64,000 nt of DNA from the NCBI GenBank assembly GCA_963786195.1, contig CAWAYH010000003.1, positions 186,001-250,000 of the forward strand, read 5' to 3'. Of the stretch, positions 1-8,468 are shown one piece after another. Position 1 is the stretch's first letter, and each line of letters starts with the position of its first letter. Origin of the DNA: CAWAYH01 sp963786195 (GTDB lineage: Bacteria; Acidobacteriota; Vicinamibacteria; Vicinamibacterales; 2-12-FULL-66-21). The position numbers and the translations under genes were made by a program. Below the pieces are notes generated by a model, which was not told where the DNA came from, searched no databases, and was given only the letters and a program-made list of their open reading frames with translations.

Positions 1-1841
1 CACGAACCGGGACAGTCCTGTCACTTCGATCGGCTTTCTCCCCTCGATCGGCAAGAGGAACGTCGCACGCGGCTCTGTATTGGCGCCAACGATGGGATCG
101 CGCGTATCGCGAAGTCCCGGCGCGAAGGCGCCCTTGTTGGCCCATTCCGACATCAGGAACTCGAACTGGTCCTTCAGGCTGACGCCGATGAACAGACCGA
201 GCAGCCCGCGTTCGATCCCATCGTCCGGGTGCGCGGGGTCGTAGGGCGGACCGTACGGCAGACCCGCGGCGCACGATGCGGCGCTTGAGCCCGCTGTTGC
301 CGGCGACGACGCGCGTGCCGGGGATTCATGCGCCGGATGTGCGCGCCGATCGGACAGCGATAGCCGCGCCGGTCGTCGAACGCGTCCGGCACGGCGCTCG
401 TGGGCACGTAGTCGAAGCTGTTGAACTTCTCCGGGGCAAGAGCGAAATCGGGGACTCCGGTGAGAGCGCGAGCGGCACGCCGTTTCGCCAGCGTCCGCAC
501 AGCTTCGCCGCAATCAGCTCGGGATCGAGGCCGGTCTGCCGGGAGGCGTCCGTCGAGGAACAGCTCGAACGCCTGGCAGTCCTGCTCGAGGATGCGAAAC
601 GCGAGGAAGCTGCCGTTGTTTCCGAGCTCGCCCGCCGGCTCCGGAACCGGATAAGTGAAATCGTCGAATTGACTCGGGTGGCCGAGCAGGAACTCGCCGG
701 CCGGCGCCTTCGGGAGGACGTCGGCCAAACGCGGCGGCAGACCGCCCTCGATGGTTGGCTGACGCGAAACCGTCACGATAGCCGAAGTGCGCGACGTTCC
801 CCGGCAGCGCGCGACCGTCGTGCGCGGACAGCTCGACGAATGCAGGGCCGCTGGACAAACGTCGCTCGCAGCTGTGCGCTCACCTCCTCGCAGGATCGCT
901 GTCGCTCTGCGCGAAGAGGAACAGGAGCGCGTGCACCTCGCTGCCGGCCAGGCCGCCCTTCCACGATCGCGGGCGCGCTGTCGCCCGTGTCGCCGACGCG
1001 CTCTGCACGGGCGGCGGCGCCCTCGACGAATTCCTCAGGAAAGGTATCGAGCGATGCCGCCGGAAGCCGCATCGCCTGCGAGACCGTGCGTACGTGAATC
1101 CGATGTTGAGGCAGGAGTCCAGGCTTCGTGTCCCAGGCCGCCGCCGTCGCGAGCGAGGTCGTCGTCGCGTCGCCGTCCACGAGCGACGCCAGGAACCTGG
1201 CAGCGCCGGGCGCGTTCGCGACCTTCAGGACGAACACCCGCAGCAGCGGCATCGCGTACGTCCGCATGACGAGGCCCTGGATGTCGGGCAGCGGGAGGGA
1301 TGACATCGGGATCGTGGCGCTCCGCAGTCCGGGCGCGATGTGGAATCAGACCTGTTCGAGCGCCGCCTGGATGTCGAGCACCGTCGCCGTCGGATAGGCG
1401 CTGTAGAACGGCTCGATGGCCCGCAGGTCGTTGGTGCGGACGTAGTCGAGGAACAGCCTGCCGGTTCTTCTGCACCGGCAGCGGCGGCGCGTCTTTCATG
1501 TGCGCGAGCAGCGCGTTGAACACGTCGCCGATTTCGTCGATGAACTCGTTGATGTAGTCGTCGAAGCTGCCGTCGTAGGTCGTGATCACGGCCAGCTTCG
1601 TGTTGTTCTCGAGGAAGACGAACCGCGCGAAGTGCACGGTTTGAAGCTTGTTCAGCGCCATCCAGATCGGGTTCTTGTCCGGCGGCGCCGATTGCATGCG
1701 CGTCAGAAGCGCGACCAGTTCGCGATGACTCTGCTCGGACTTGATCGTCATCACGAGCGTCAACGGGCTTTGGACGCCTCGGGGTGCCGGTGTAACCGTC
1801 TGTGCGCTGGAATCCTGTTGGGAACGTGGATCTGGAGTCAT
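1..1841 (-). CDS. Dyp-type haem peroxidase, frameshifted, C-terminus beyond the left edge
   Basis: Reading leftward across several frames gives one protein. A long N-terminal region (SHRELVALLTRMQ, then a segment ending in DDYINEFIDEIGDVF) precedes the Dyp fold. The fold is marked by NNGSFLAFRILEQD and by the family signature GYRCPIGAHIRRMNPR near 320-368, which supplies the proximal haem histidine and active-site arginine. The last visible part (DPIVGANTEPRATFLLP near 20-110) is the usual region before the C-terminal helix. The ATG at 1841 is preceded by AAGGAGG. At least four frameshifts separate the blocks, probably assembly indels, though a decayed gene is possible. The family oxidises dyes, lignin-like compounds or porphyrins with H2O2. 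No signal peptide is seen. Confidence 0.75.
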
Positions 1842-1916
1842 CCGTGACCTCCTTGGGAACGCGAGTCCATGCGGGAGCCGTGGATTGCGGTGGACCGCCA
1901 TTATATAGGCGTAGAG

Positions 1917-1976
1917 AGGGGTCAGATCTTGTATTTCAACATCGCTTGACATGTTGAAATACAAGATCTGACCCCT
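1917..1976. repeat. Perfect 26-bp inverted repeat (REP/RAYT-like palindrome)
   Basis: The left arm at 1917-1942 begins AGGGGTCAGATCTTG and is exactly complementary to the right arm at 1951-1976; the spacer is 8 nt. It lies between the start of the peroxidase gene and the stop of the next leftward gene, whose TGA is only two bases from the right arm. Palindromes beginning GGGGTCAGATC are familiar around REP-associated tyrosine transposases. No transposase is present here, so a non-autonomous copy is inferred. Confidence 0.85.
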
Positions 1977-1977
1977 T

Positions 1978-2376
1978 TCAGCACGCTGCCAGCCGGTCCG
2001 GCATCACGAACGTACGCTTCGCACGATCGGAACGCAGCGTCTCCTCGAGGTAGTACCGATCGAGCACCGAAGGGCGCCAGGTCAGCAGGTCCGGGTTGCG
2101 CTCGGCGAATTCCAACCAGGTTGCGTCGCGTCCGGTCCGATCGAGCCGTTCGCTGATCACCAGCAGGAACGCAATTGTGATCGTCTCGTGATAGAGGTCG
2201 GGTTTGCCCTGTTTCGTGGCAAAGTTCCGGAGCGCGACCGAGAAGTCGTTGAGCGCGCAGGGCAGGGCGCGGCCCCGGAGGTACCAGCAGGCGACGCGAA
2301 CGTGGTCGGCGTGGTGGAACCCGTCCGGGGGCGCCACCCCCTCTTCGAAGAGCCTCACGAGTGCCTCATCGTTCAT
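1978..2376 (-). CDS. Conserved hypothetical protein, about 132 aa
   Basis: A small soluble protein rich in conserved-looking aromatic and acidic positions: FHHADHVRVACWYLRG near the N-terminus, YHETITIAFLL in the middle and a C-terminal FVMPDRLAAC. I recognise the pattern as a conserved bacterial hypothetical family of unknown function and cannot assign an activity. There is no signal peptide or TM segment. Two consecutive ATGs occur; the second (2376) is better spaced from GGGAGG. The stop codon touches the large palindrome to its left. A strong terminator-like hairpin lies just upstream of the ribosome binding site, so the gene may be controlled by attenuation. Confidence 0.7.
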   Translation of the reverse strand: MNDEALVRLFEEGVAPPDGFHHADHVRVACWYLRGRALPCALNDFSVALRNFATKQGKPDLYHETITIAFLLVISERLDRTGRDATWLEFAERNPDLLTWRPSVLDRYYLEETLRSDRAKRTFVMPDRLAAC

Positions 2377-2412
2377 CATGACCTCCCAGGAAGGCTCATC
2401 CGCGAGTGCGGT

Positions 2413-2452
2413 ACAAAAGAAAAAGGGGTTACGGCCGGATGCCGTAACCCCT
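2413..2452 (-). terminator. Strong leftward intrinsic terminator or attenuator
   Basis: A 12-bp perfect stem (AGGGGTTACGGC / GCCGTAACCCCT, arms 2424-2435 and 2441-2452) has a 5-nt loop. On the minus strand it is followed by TTTTCTTTTG. It sits about 25 nt upstream of the Shine-Dalgarno sequence of the leftward gene ending at 1978. It therefore either ends a short upstream transcript or acts as an attenuator. The plus strand has no T-run after the stem. Confidence 0.7.
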
Positions 2453-2604
2453 CTGATGAGCGCTGACCTCAGTTTATCACGGCTTCCGTGGTAGCCGCCG
2501 AGAGTCCGCCTCGCCCCTCCGGTGGACCGGCTTGCCCCTTAACCGTCGCGCCAGCGGGGTCACACGGACCATCCTCCGCCAGCCACATTCCGGGAGGAGG
2601 GTCG

Positions 2605-3344
2605 ATGGTTCGCCGTACGCTGACACTCGTTGCCGTGCTCGTCGCGGGCGCGCCCGCGGCGGCGCAAATGCCGGAGAAGTTCGAGAACCTGCAGTTCTTC
2701 CCGAAGGACATCACGCGCGACCGCCTGATGCAGCGGATGCGCGAGTTCTCGTTCGCGCTCGGACGTCCGCTGCCAGTACTGCCACACCGGCGGCGACGGC
2801 GTGTCGTTCGAGGGCGTCGACTTCTCGCTCGGACGAGAAGCCGGCCAAGGTCAAGGCGCGCGCGATGCTGCGGATGGTCGACCAGCTCAACAAGACGACT
2901 GCTGCCGCAGATTCCGTCGCGCGCGGAGCCGCGCGTCGAGGTCGACTGCGCGACCTGCCATCGCGGGCTGGCGCTCGCCCAAGTCGCTGCAGACGACGCT
3001 GTTCGAGATCGTCGAGAAGGACGGCGCGGCGGCGGCGGTCGCGCGGTACCGCGAGCTGCGCACCGACATGACGGTGCGGCAGCTACAACTTCGGCGAGTG
3101 GGAGATCAACGAGCTGGCGCGGCGGCTGATCGAAGCCGGCAACACGCGAGGCGGCGATCGCGATCCTCGAGATGAACGGCGAGTTCTATCCGAAGTCGGC
3201 GGAGATCGATTTTCAGATCGGCGAGCTGCATCGGATGCGCGGCGAGCGGGACAAGGCGCTGCAGCGCTACCGCACGGCGCTGGAGAAGGCGCCGCAGCAC
3301 CAGGGCGCCAGACGCGTCTCGCGGAGCTGGAGAAGAAACGAGTG
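2605..3344 (+). CDS. Dihaem c-type cytochrome, reaction-centre cytochrome family, with TPR tail
   Basis: The start MVRRTLTLVAVLVAG ... AAAQ is a Sec signal peptide. The mature part opens with EKFENLQFFPKDITRDRLM and then carries two CxxCH haem sites, CQYCH (about 2772-2786) and CATCH (about 2947-2961). This layout is that of the photosynthetic-reaction-centre cytochrome c subunit family, which is abundant in non-photosynthetic Acidobacteriota. A C-terminal part (GELHRMRGERDKALQRYRTALEKAP) is a TPR repeat. The role is probably periplasmic electron transfer; the partner is unknown. Three or more frameshifts interrupt the reading frame and the exact stop is uncertain. GGGAGGAGGG precedes the ATG. 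Confidence 0.75.
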
Positions 3345-3351
3345 AAGCCAG

Positions 3352-4423
3352 ATGGTGGTACAACGTCAGCCCATGCGCCGGTGGCTTCAGGCGTGGCTGG
3401 CGGTCTGGGCCGGCTGGACCGCGCTCGCGCTGTTCTTCGCCGTCAGCAACTCGCTCACCTACGTCTCGACCGGACGGCCCGCCAACTGGGCGCTGACGAT
3501 CAAGCCGTCGCTGTCCGAATGGTGGCTCTGGGCGCTGCTGACGCCGTTCGTCGTGCTGGCTCGCGCGGCGGTTTCCCGCTGCACGGCCCGCGACGCTGGC
3601 GCAACGTCGCGATCCACGTCGCGGCCGGCTTCGTCCTCGCGATCGTCAAGACGGCGGCCGATCGCGCCGTCTTCGCGCTGGCTCACCGGCTTCTGGATGT
3701 ACTGGCTGGTCAGCACGCTCGCGCTGCACTTCGTCGTCTACGGCGCGATCGTGGCCGCCGGCGCACGGCGTCGAGTACTACCGGCGCAGCCGCGAGCGCG
3801 AGCAGCTCGAGGCGCGGCTCGCCGAGACGCGGCTGCAGCTGCTCAGCATGCAGCTGCAGCCGCACTTCCTGTTCAACACGCTGAACACGATCGCGGAGCT
3901 GGTCCACGAGGATCCCGGAGGCCGCGACCGCATGATCGCCGGCCTGAGCGATCTGCTGCGCCGCACGCTGGAGCTCGGCCAGGTGCAGGAGATCCCGCTG
4001 CACGCCGAGCTCGACCTGCTTTCGCTGCTATCTCGACATCCAGAAGGCCCGCTTCGGCGACCGGCTGCGCGTTCGATTGTCGATCGACGACGCCGCCCGG
4101 CAGGCTCGCGTGCCGACGCTGCTGCTCCAGCCGATCGTCGAGAACGCGATTCGCCACGGCCTCGCAGCGCACGTGGCGGCCGGGCGGATCGACATCGAGG
4201 CGCGCCGACTGGGCGACGAGCTCGCCGATCGCCGTCACGGACGATGGCGCCGGGGTCACGGACGAATCGGTCCGCGAGGGAGTCGGCCTCGGCAACACGC
4301 GGGCACGGCTCGAGGCGCTGTACCCGGCGCGCCTCGGCTGGAGCTGACGAACGCGCCAGGCGCGGGGCGCCCGCGTGACGGTGCGGCATTCCGTCGGCGA
4401 ATCAGCGAGGCGGAACGGCATGA
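3352..4423 (+). CDS. LytS/AlgZ-type membrane sensor histidine kinase (frameshifted)
   Basis: The N-terminal region has four hydrophobic segments (WLAVWAGWTALALFFAV, WWLWALLTPFVVLA, IHVAAGFVLAIV, WMYWLVSTLALHFVVYG). It is followed by the His_kinase block SMQLQPHFLFNTLNTIAEL, where H is the phosphorylated residue, and an HATPase domain with QPIVENAIRHGL and DDGAGV. This is the family that pairs with LytTR response regulators. Frame changes near 3560, 3765, 4030, 4225, 4340 and 4390 must be bridged. The restored C-terminus (VTVRIPSANQRGGTA) ends at a TGA that overlaps the ATG of the regulator gene. The signal sensed cannot be read from the sequence. Confidence 0.75.
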
Positions 4424-5196
4424 CGCTGTCGCGCGACTTGATCGTGGACGACGAGGCGCTCGCGCGCCGCCGCATCCGCCGGCTGCTCACGGCCGAGCCC
4501 GACGTCGACGTCGTCGGCGAGTGCGCGCGACGGCGAGTCGGCGTTGACGCAGATCGCCAGCGCCAGGCCCGGATCTCGTGTTGCTCGACGTCCAGATGCC
4601 GGAGCTCGACGGGTTCGAGGTGGTTCAGCGCATCCCGCCGCCGGACGCTGCCGGCGATCATCTTCGTGACCGCGTTCGATCGCTACGCGCTGCGCGCGTT
4701 CGACGTCCACGCGATCGACTACCTGCTCAAGCCGTTCACGCGCGAGCGGTTCCGCGTCGGCGTTGGACGCGCGCGCGGGAGCGCATCGCACGGCACGCGC
4801 CGGACGCCGGGGCTCGTGGCGCTCGTCGACGAACTGCGCGCAGCGGGCGCGCTACCTCAGGCGCGTCGCCGTTCGCTCCCGCGGACGGATCGTGCTGCGT
4901 GCTCGTCGAGGCCGTCGACTGGATGGAAGCGGCCGACAACTACGTCACGCTGCACGTCGACGGCCGCGAGTACCTGGTGCGCGAGACGCTGGCGTCGCTC
5001 GAGACGGCAGCTCGATCCCGGCCGATTCGTCCGCATTCACCGCTCGACGATCGTGCAGATCGATCGCATCGCGGAGCTCCATCCCGCCACGCACGGCGAC
5101 ATCCTGGTGCGGCTCCACGATGGGTCCGAGCTCACCGTCAGCCGGACCTGGCGCGAGCGCCTGGAGCGATGCCTCGGCCGGACGCTCCAGTTCTGA
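4420..5196 (+). CDS. LytR/AlgR-type response regulator with LytTR DNA-binding domain (frameshifted)
   Basis: The receiver domain shows LIVDDEALARRRIRRLL, the phospho-acceptor in LLDVQMPELDG, and the K of YLLKPFTRERF. The C-terminal LytTR domain is clear: VDWMEAADNYVTLH, FVRIHRSTIVQIDRI and VSRTWRERL. Its ATG overlaps the kinase stop (ATGA), so the two form a two-component pair. The pair sits downstream of the cytochrome c gene, possibly in the same transcript. Indels occur near 4530, 4650, 4760, 4850 and 5010. It ends head-to-head with the following leftward hydrolase gene, with no bases between the two stops. Confidence 0.8.
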   Translation: MTLSRDLIVDDEALARRRIRRLLTAEPDVDVVGECARRRVGVDADRQRQARISCCSTSRCRSSTGSRWFSASRRRTLPAIIFVTAFDRYALRAFDVHAIDYLLKPFTRERFRVGVGRARGSASHGTRRTPGLVALVDELRAAGALPQARRRSLPRTDRAACSSRPSTGWKRPTTTSRCTSTAASTWCARRWRRSRRQLDPGRFVRIHRSTIVQIDRIAELHPATHGDILVRLHDGSELTVSRTWRERLERCLGRTLQF

Positions 5197-6159
5197 CTAC
5201 GCGGCTGCGAGGCGGATCTTTTTCGTCGCTGCCGCTAGCACATCCTGGACGGCCTTGATCACCGCGGACGGCTCGAACAGATGGATTTCATGGCCTGCTC
5301 CTGCCACGACGGAGTGCCGGGAGTTGGCCGAGATGCGGGACAAGCGGTCGCGCGCATCTCGCAGATCCTGATCCGAATCCACCCCTCTGGTCAGGACGAT
5401 CAAGGGGCGATCACCCAGCGGATGCTCTTGCCGCTTCCCGAGGTCGCGCAACGTCGCCAGCATCACGCGCTCTTCCTCGACGAGCTTGATGCGCTCTTCG
5501 TAGGACATGGTTGCCGGCCTCGACGCGATCAGCCGCCGGTCGAGCTCCACGCGACGGTCATACAACGCTCGCGGAAGCCGGTCGAAGGGTGAACCGGTCT
5601 GCGGTGCTCTCCGAGGAATGGGAACAGAACGGTTCTCTATCGTCGACCGCAACTGTTCGGCCGACAGCGAGACAATCTCCACCGGAGTGCCCTCGAACAT
5701 CGTGTACAGGCGGTCCTCGTGTGCAGGGTCCACCAGCACCATGCCGACGACCTCGTCTGGATATCGAGCCGCGTAGAGCCGCACGTAAAAGCCTCCTCGC
5801 GACGCGCCAAGCAGCACGTAAGGCGGCTTTTCACCGGCGGCTTGCAGCGCGGTATGAAGATCGACCTCGACGCCGGCGTCCTGTGACCCGCCGGGGTCGC
5901 TCCATCCATAGCCCGAGCGGTCGTACGAACAGACGCGGTTCGTTCGCGCGATCTCGGGCTGCACGAGCGAAAAGTCGATCGCGAACGCGCTTGCGCCAGC
6001 CTCGAGGACGACCGTGGGCCCGCCGGTGCCCGTGCAGTTGACGTGGAGCCGGCGGCCGCCGATATCGACCAGCTTTCCTGGCGGGGGGCCGATGTCAACG
6101 GGCTGAAGCAGCAGCGGCCCGAGGTTCAGCGCGGAACACAGCACAATCGTGGGCTTCAT
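5197..6159 (-). CDS. Alpha/beta-hydrolase, 320 aa
   Basis: A complete alpha/beta-hydrolase fold: oxyanion region VVLEAGASAF, SYDRSGYGWSD, nucleophile elbow GASRGG with Ser120, an acid-containing VDPAHEDR, and a late GAGHEIHLF that carries the catalytic histidine. The N-terminus (MKPTIVLCSALNLGPLLL) could be a weak signal or anchor. The substrate is unknown; the closest general type is haloalkane-dehalogenase/esterase-like hydrolases. Its ATG overlaps the stop of the RDD-domain gene (ATGA), so it is the last gene of the PadR operon. Confidence 0.8.
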   Translation of the reverse strand: MKPTIVLCSALNLGPLLLQPVDIGPPPGKLVDIGGRRLHVNCTGTGGPTVVLEAGASAFAIDFSLVQPEIARTNRVCSYDRSGYGWSDPGGSQDAGVEVDLHTALQAAGEKPPYVLLGASRGGFYVRLYAARYPDEVVGMVLVDPAHEDRLYTMFEGTPVEIVSLSAEQLRSTIENRSVPIPRRAPQTGSPFDRLPRALYDRRVELDRRLIASRPATMSYEERIKLVEEERVMLATLRDLGKRQEHPLGDRPLIVLTRGVDSDQDLRDARDRLSRISANSRHSVVAGAGHEIHLFEPSAVIKAVQDVLAAATKKIRLAAA

Positions 6160-6770
6160 CGGACCTCCCTCGCGAATGCCATGACCACGCGCGTCTTCGA
6201 CAGCACCTCGAACGCACGCTGGCTCTTCTCCGTGAACAGCGCGAAGAACACGTCGATCCAGAAGATCTGCAGGAACATCGGCAGCGTCCGCACGATGGCC
6301 TGGATCAGTCCGATCCGTCTGCCGGTCTCGTGCACGACGCGGATGTCGAGCAAGTACTTGCCGGCGGTCTGACCGAACCAGCGCTCGGCGATGACCGTGT
6401 AGAGTCCGAACACGAAGCTTCCCACGACCAGATAGCCCAAAATCACAACCAGGAAGAGGAAATCGGCCGGCACCAGACGCCCTGCGAGCAAGACCAGGGG
6501 CGTCATGACGACCAGGATGCAGAAGATGTCGGCAATCTTGGCCGTGCCCCGACGGCCGAACGAAGCGCTCACCAGCGGCTCCGCGGACAAGTACGAATCC
6601 GCGAGCTTGACGGGATCTCCGAGCTGGCGCAGGACGTCATCGAGCGACTGGCCGTGCGCGATCCGCTCGGCGATGTGGCCGCGCAGCTCCATGGCGATCT
6701 GGGATCGCGAAGGCACCGCGCGCGGCATCACGTTCAGCACTTGATTGACATACTCCTCGGACGTCGTCAT
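6156..6770 (-). CDS. HAAS-type N-terminal domain plus RDD membrane protein
   Basis: About 70 N-terminal residues (EEYVNQVLNVMP ... ELRGHIAERIAHG ... VLRQLGDPVKLADSYL) resemble the helical HAAS/DUF1700-type domain that typically accompanies PadR regulators. An RDD domain follows, with three hydrophobic segments (IADIFCILVVMTPLVLL, FLFLVVILGYLVVGSFVFGLY, LFLQIFWIDVFFALF-like) and the conserved AERWFGQTAGKYLLDIRVV. GGGAGG precedes the ATG at 6770, which overlaps the PadR stop. The domain pairing suggests a membrane partner of the PadR regulator; the biochemical role is unknown. Confidence 0.75.
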   Translation of the reverse strand: MTTSEEYVNQVLNVMPRAVPSRSQIAMELRGHIAERIAHGQSLDDVLRQLGDPVKLADSYLSAEPLVSASFGRRGTAKIADIFCILVVMTPLVLLAGRLVPADFLFLVVILGYLVVGSFVFGLYTVIAERWFGQTAGKYLLDIRVVHETGRRIGLIQAIVRTLPMFLQIFWIDVFFALFTEKSQRAFEVLSKTRVVMAFAREVR

Positions 6771-7138
6771 TTGGCCTCCCTGTCCTGACGCAGCAGCTTG
6801 TTCATGGCCTTGGCAAACGAGGTCCACTCGTGCGTCAGTCGCGCGAGCTCCTCGCGGCCCGACTCGGTCAAGCGGTAGTACTTCCGCGGCACGCCGCGCT
6901 CGGGCGTCTCCCACCGGACGGTGACGTAACCGGCGCGTTCGAGGCGATAGAGCACCGGATACAGCGTCCCGTCGGTGACCTCGAGCGCACCGTTCGTATC
7001 AGCCGTCAGCTTCGACACGATCTCGTAGCCGTAGGCCTCCCCCGGCTGCAGCAGGTGCAGGACGATGAGCTCGAGGGACCCGCGCTTGAGCTCCCGATCG
7101 ATGCCCCGTCTGTCGTCGCCGCGTTTGTCCTCGGTACC
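6767..7138 (-). CDS. PadR-family transcriptional regulator
   Basis: The winged-helix signature is complete: ELKRGSLELIVLHLL, GEAYGYEIVSKL, EVTDGTLYPVLYRLERAGYV and RKYYRLTESGREEL, then a C-terminal helix ending REAK. The frame is open up to a TGA at 7139-7141, and no ordinary start codon lies before ELKRGS. Either a one-base indel hides an upstream ATG in another frame (7147 region) or an unusual start is used. It is the first gene of a three-gene overlapping operon and probably represses its own promoter, because a palindrome lies over the -10 region. Confidence 0.8.
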   Translation of the reverse strand, partial: GTEDKRGDDRRGIDRELKRGSLELIVLHLLQPGEAYGYEIVSKLTADTNGALEVTDGTLYPVLYRLERAGYVTVRWETPERGVPRKYYRLTESGREELARLTHEWTSFAKAMNKLLRQDREAK

Positions 7139-7146
7139 TCATAACC

Positions 7147-7192
7147 ATATATCTTGCATGACAAGGTATATGACGAATCAAGGGTCTGTCAA
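7147..7192 (-). promoter_or_regulatory. Promoter with overlapping PadR-type operator
   Basis: On the minus strand a TTGACA (7192-7187) is followed after 16 nt by TATACC (7170-7165). The arms ATATACCTTG and CAAGATATAT (7171-7162 and 7156-7147) form a nearly perfect inverted repeat around TCATG, overlapping the -10 box. ATAT-ended palindromes of this size are typical PadR sites, so autorepression is inferred. Confidence 0.6.
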
Positions 7193-7237
7193 GTTCCTGG
7201 AGAGACGTAAGCCGAAGGGGGAAAGAGGGTTAGCTCG

Positions 7238-8335
7238 TCAGCCGTGCTGAACGTCGCGTGGAATGCGCAGTGAGAATCCCGTCAACGCCGCCAGCCAGCG
7301 AGCGCATTCGACGACCTCGCCATCGTCGTTAGAGGCCGTCTGGATTGTGCGACGGGTCTCGCCGGAACGGACGACGAGCTCATATGAGTCGTCGCCATCG
7401 CTGTCCCTGTTGCACTCGACCTCGAGTCGGGCATGCTCGAACAGATACTCGGACATCCAGCCGCCGAACCATCGGCGAAACGTCAGCCGTCCCGGTTGCA
7501 CGTACCAGCCGGAGCGGCCCCACGTCAGCCACGCGGAAGCGGCGACGAGCAGAAGAATCAGCGCGAAGATCCCGACAGCTGCGCCGTTGAAGCCATCGGC
7601 GCGCAGACGCCCGACCCATCCCCAGGTCGCGAGCGCGGTGAAGCCCCACATGATCAGCGCCTGAATGGGCCGCTGGCGCTGCGCCCGGCGTCGCAGCCGC
7701 GTGCTGCCATCCGACTCCGGCTCCGCGTCCCAACCTGGTGGAGCCGTGGACGTGTCGATACGCGCGGCGAGGGAGTCATCGCCACGAAGCTGGAGGTGGT
7801 CCTTCAGCCAGGTGCAGACGGCGTCGCGCTCCGGAAAGCTCCCGAGATCCGAGAGAAGCTGGAGACCGGACGCCGTATCGGCCACGAGTGCCTTGTCGTG
7901 ATGGCGAATCCGGATGCGACGAATGCGGGCGCGGTCGAGCACTCGAACGCGCCGGAACGGTCCGGCGCGACGGGTAAACTCCAGCCCTTCAGGCTGCAGC
8001 CGTAGACGATCCTCTCCGGCGAGGCTCCGAAGCAGGTGAGTCATCGCCGCGAAGCCGCCGATCGTCCAGAACGTGAGCCAGATCAGCAGGAAGCACAGGA
8101 CGAACGCGTAGCCGCCAGAGGTGAGCAGGTTTCTCGCAGGCGTGGAGAATTCTACGGCTCCGAGCGACCGGAGACCGGCGGCAATCAAGGCGCCGAGTCC
8201 GCCCAGCGCCACCACTTCGCCAATCGCCCAGCCGACCAGCCAGACGGCCAGAAAAGCCGACGAGACGAAACGAAACGCGCCCGTGGCGCGGAGCGTTGCG
8301 GTCGAATCGAGGACGTTGACTGAGCCCTGTGTCAT
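7238..8335 (-). CDS. Hypothetical membrane protein, 365 aa
   Basis: Two hydrophobic segments lie in the first 110 residues (FLAVWLVGWAIGEVVALGGLG, YAFVLCFLLIWLTFWTIGGF) and two more in the middle (LIMWGFTALATWGWV, VGIFALILLLVAASAWLTW). Between and after them are soluble, beta-rich stretches (RLRLQPEGLEFTRR, GWYVQPGRLTFRRWFG) that look like two PH-like membrane-associated repeats. I do not recognise the family. It is transcribed toward the left end but is separated from the PadR operon by that operon's promoter, so it is probably independent. Confidence 0.65.
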   Translation of the reverse strand: MTQGSVNVLDSTATLRATGAFRFVSSAFLAVWLVGWAIGEVVALGGLGALIAAGLRSLGAVEFSTPARNLLTSGGYAFVLCFLLIWLTFWTIGGFAAMTHLLRSLAGEDRLRLQPEGLEFTRRAGPFRRVRVLDRARIRRIRIRHHDKALVADTASGLQLLSDLGSFPERDAVCTWLKDHLQLRGDDSLAARIDTSTAPPGWDAEPESDGSTRLRRRAQRQRPIQALIMWGFTALATWGWVGRLRADGFNGAAVGIFALILLLVAASAWLTWGRSGWYVQPGRLTFRRWFGGWMSEYLFEHARLEVECNRDSDGDDSYELVVRSGETRRTIQTASNDDGEVVECARWLAALTGFSLRIPRDVQHG

Positions 8336-8468
8336 GACACGCAGTCCCGTGAACCAGGCGACACTTCCGCCACGACGCCGACGGAATTGCGATCCGCTGC
8401 CCGTTTCGGGCGGTCAAAAGAGGCGGTCTGAAGATCCCTTGCAAGACCCACGCACGCCGGGGCGACCG

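Noticed and set aside
2452..2480. CTGATGAG next to a hairpin, resembling a hammerhead ribozyme or fluoride-riboswitch core
   Set aside because: No matching GAAA core strand or the other conserved segments; the string is part of the terminator flank.
2470..2560. GGCAAGCC ... GGGGCGAGGC on the minus strand, resembling a c-di-GMP-I riboswitch
   Set aside because: The conserved ACGCAAAGCC and GAAA tetraloop are missing; only loose similarity.
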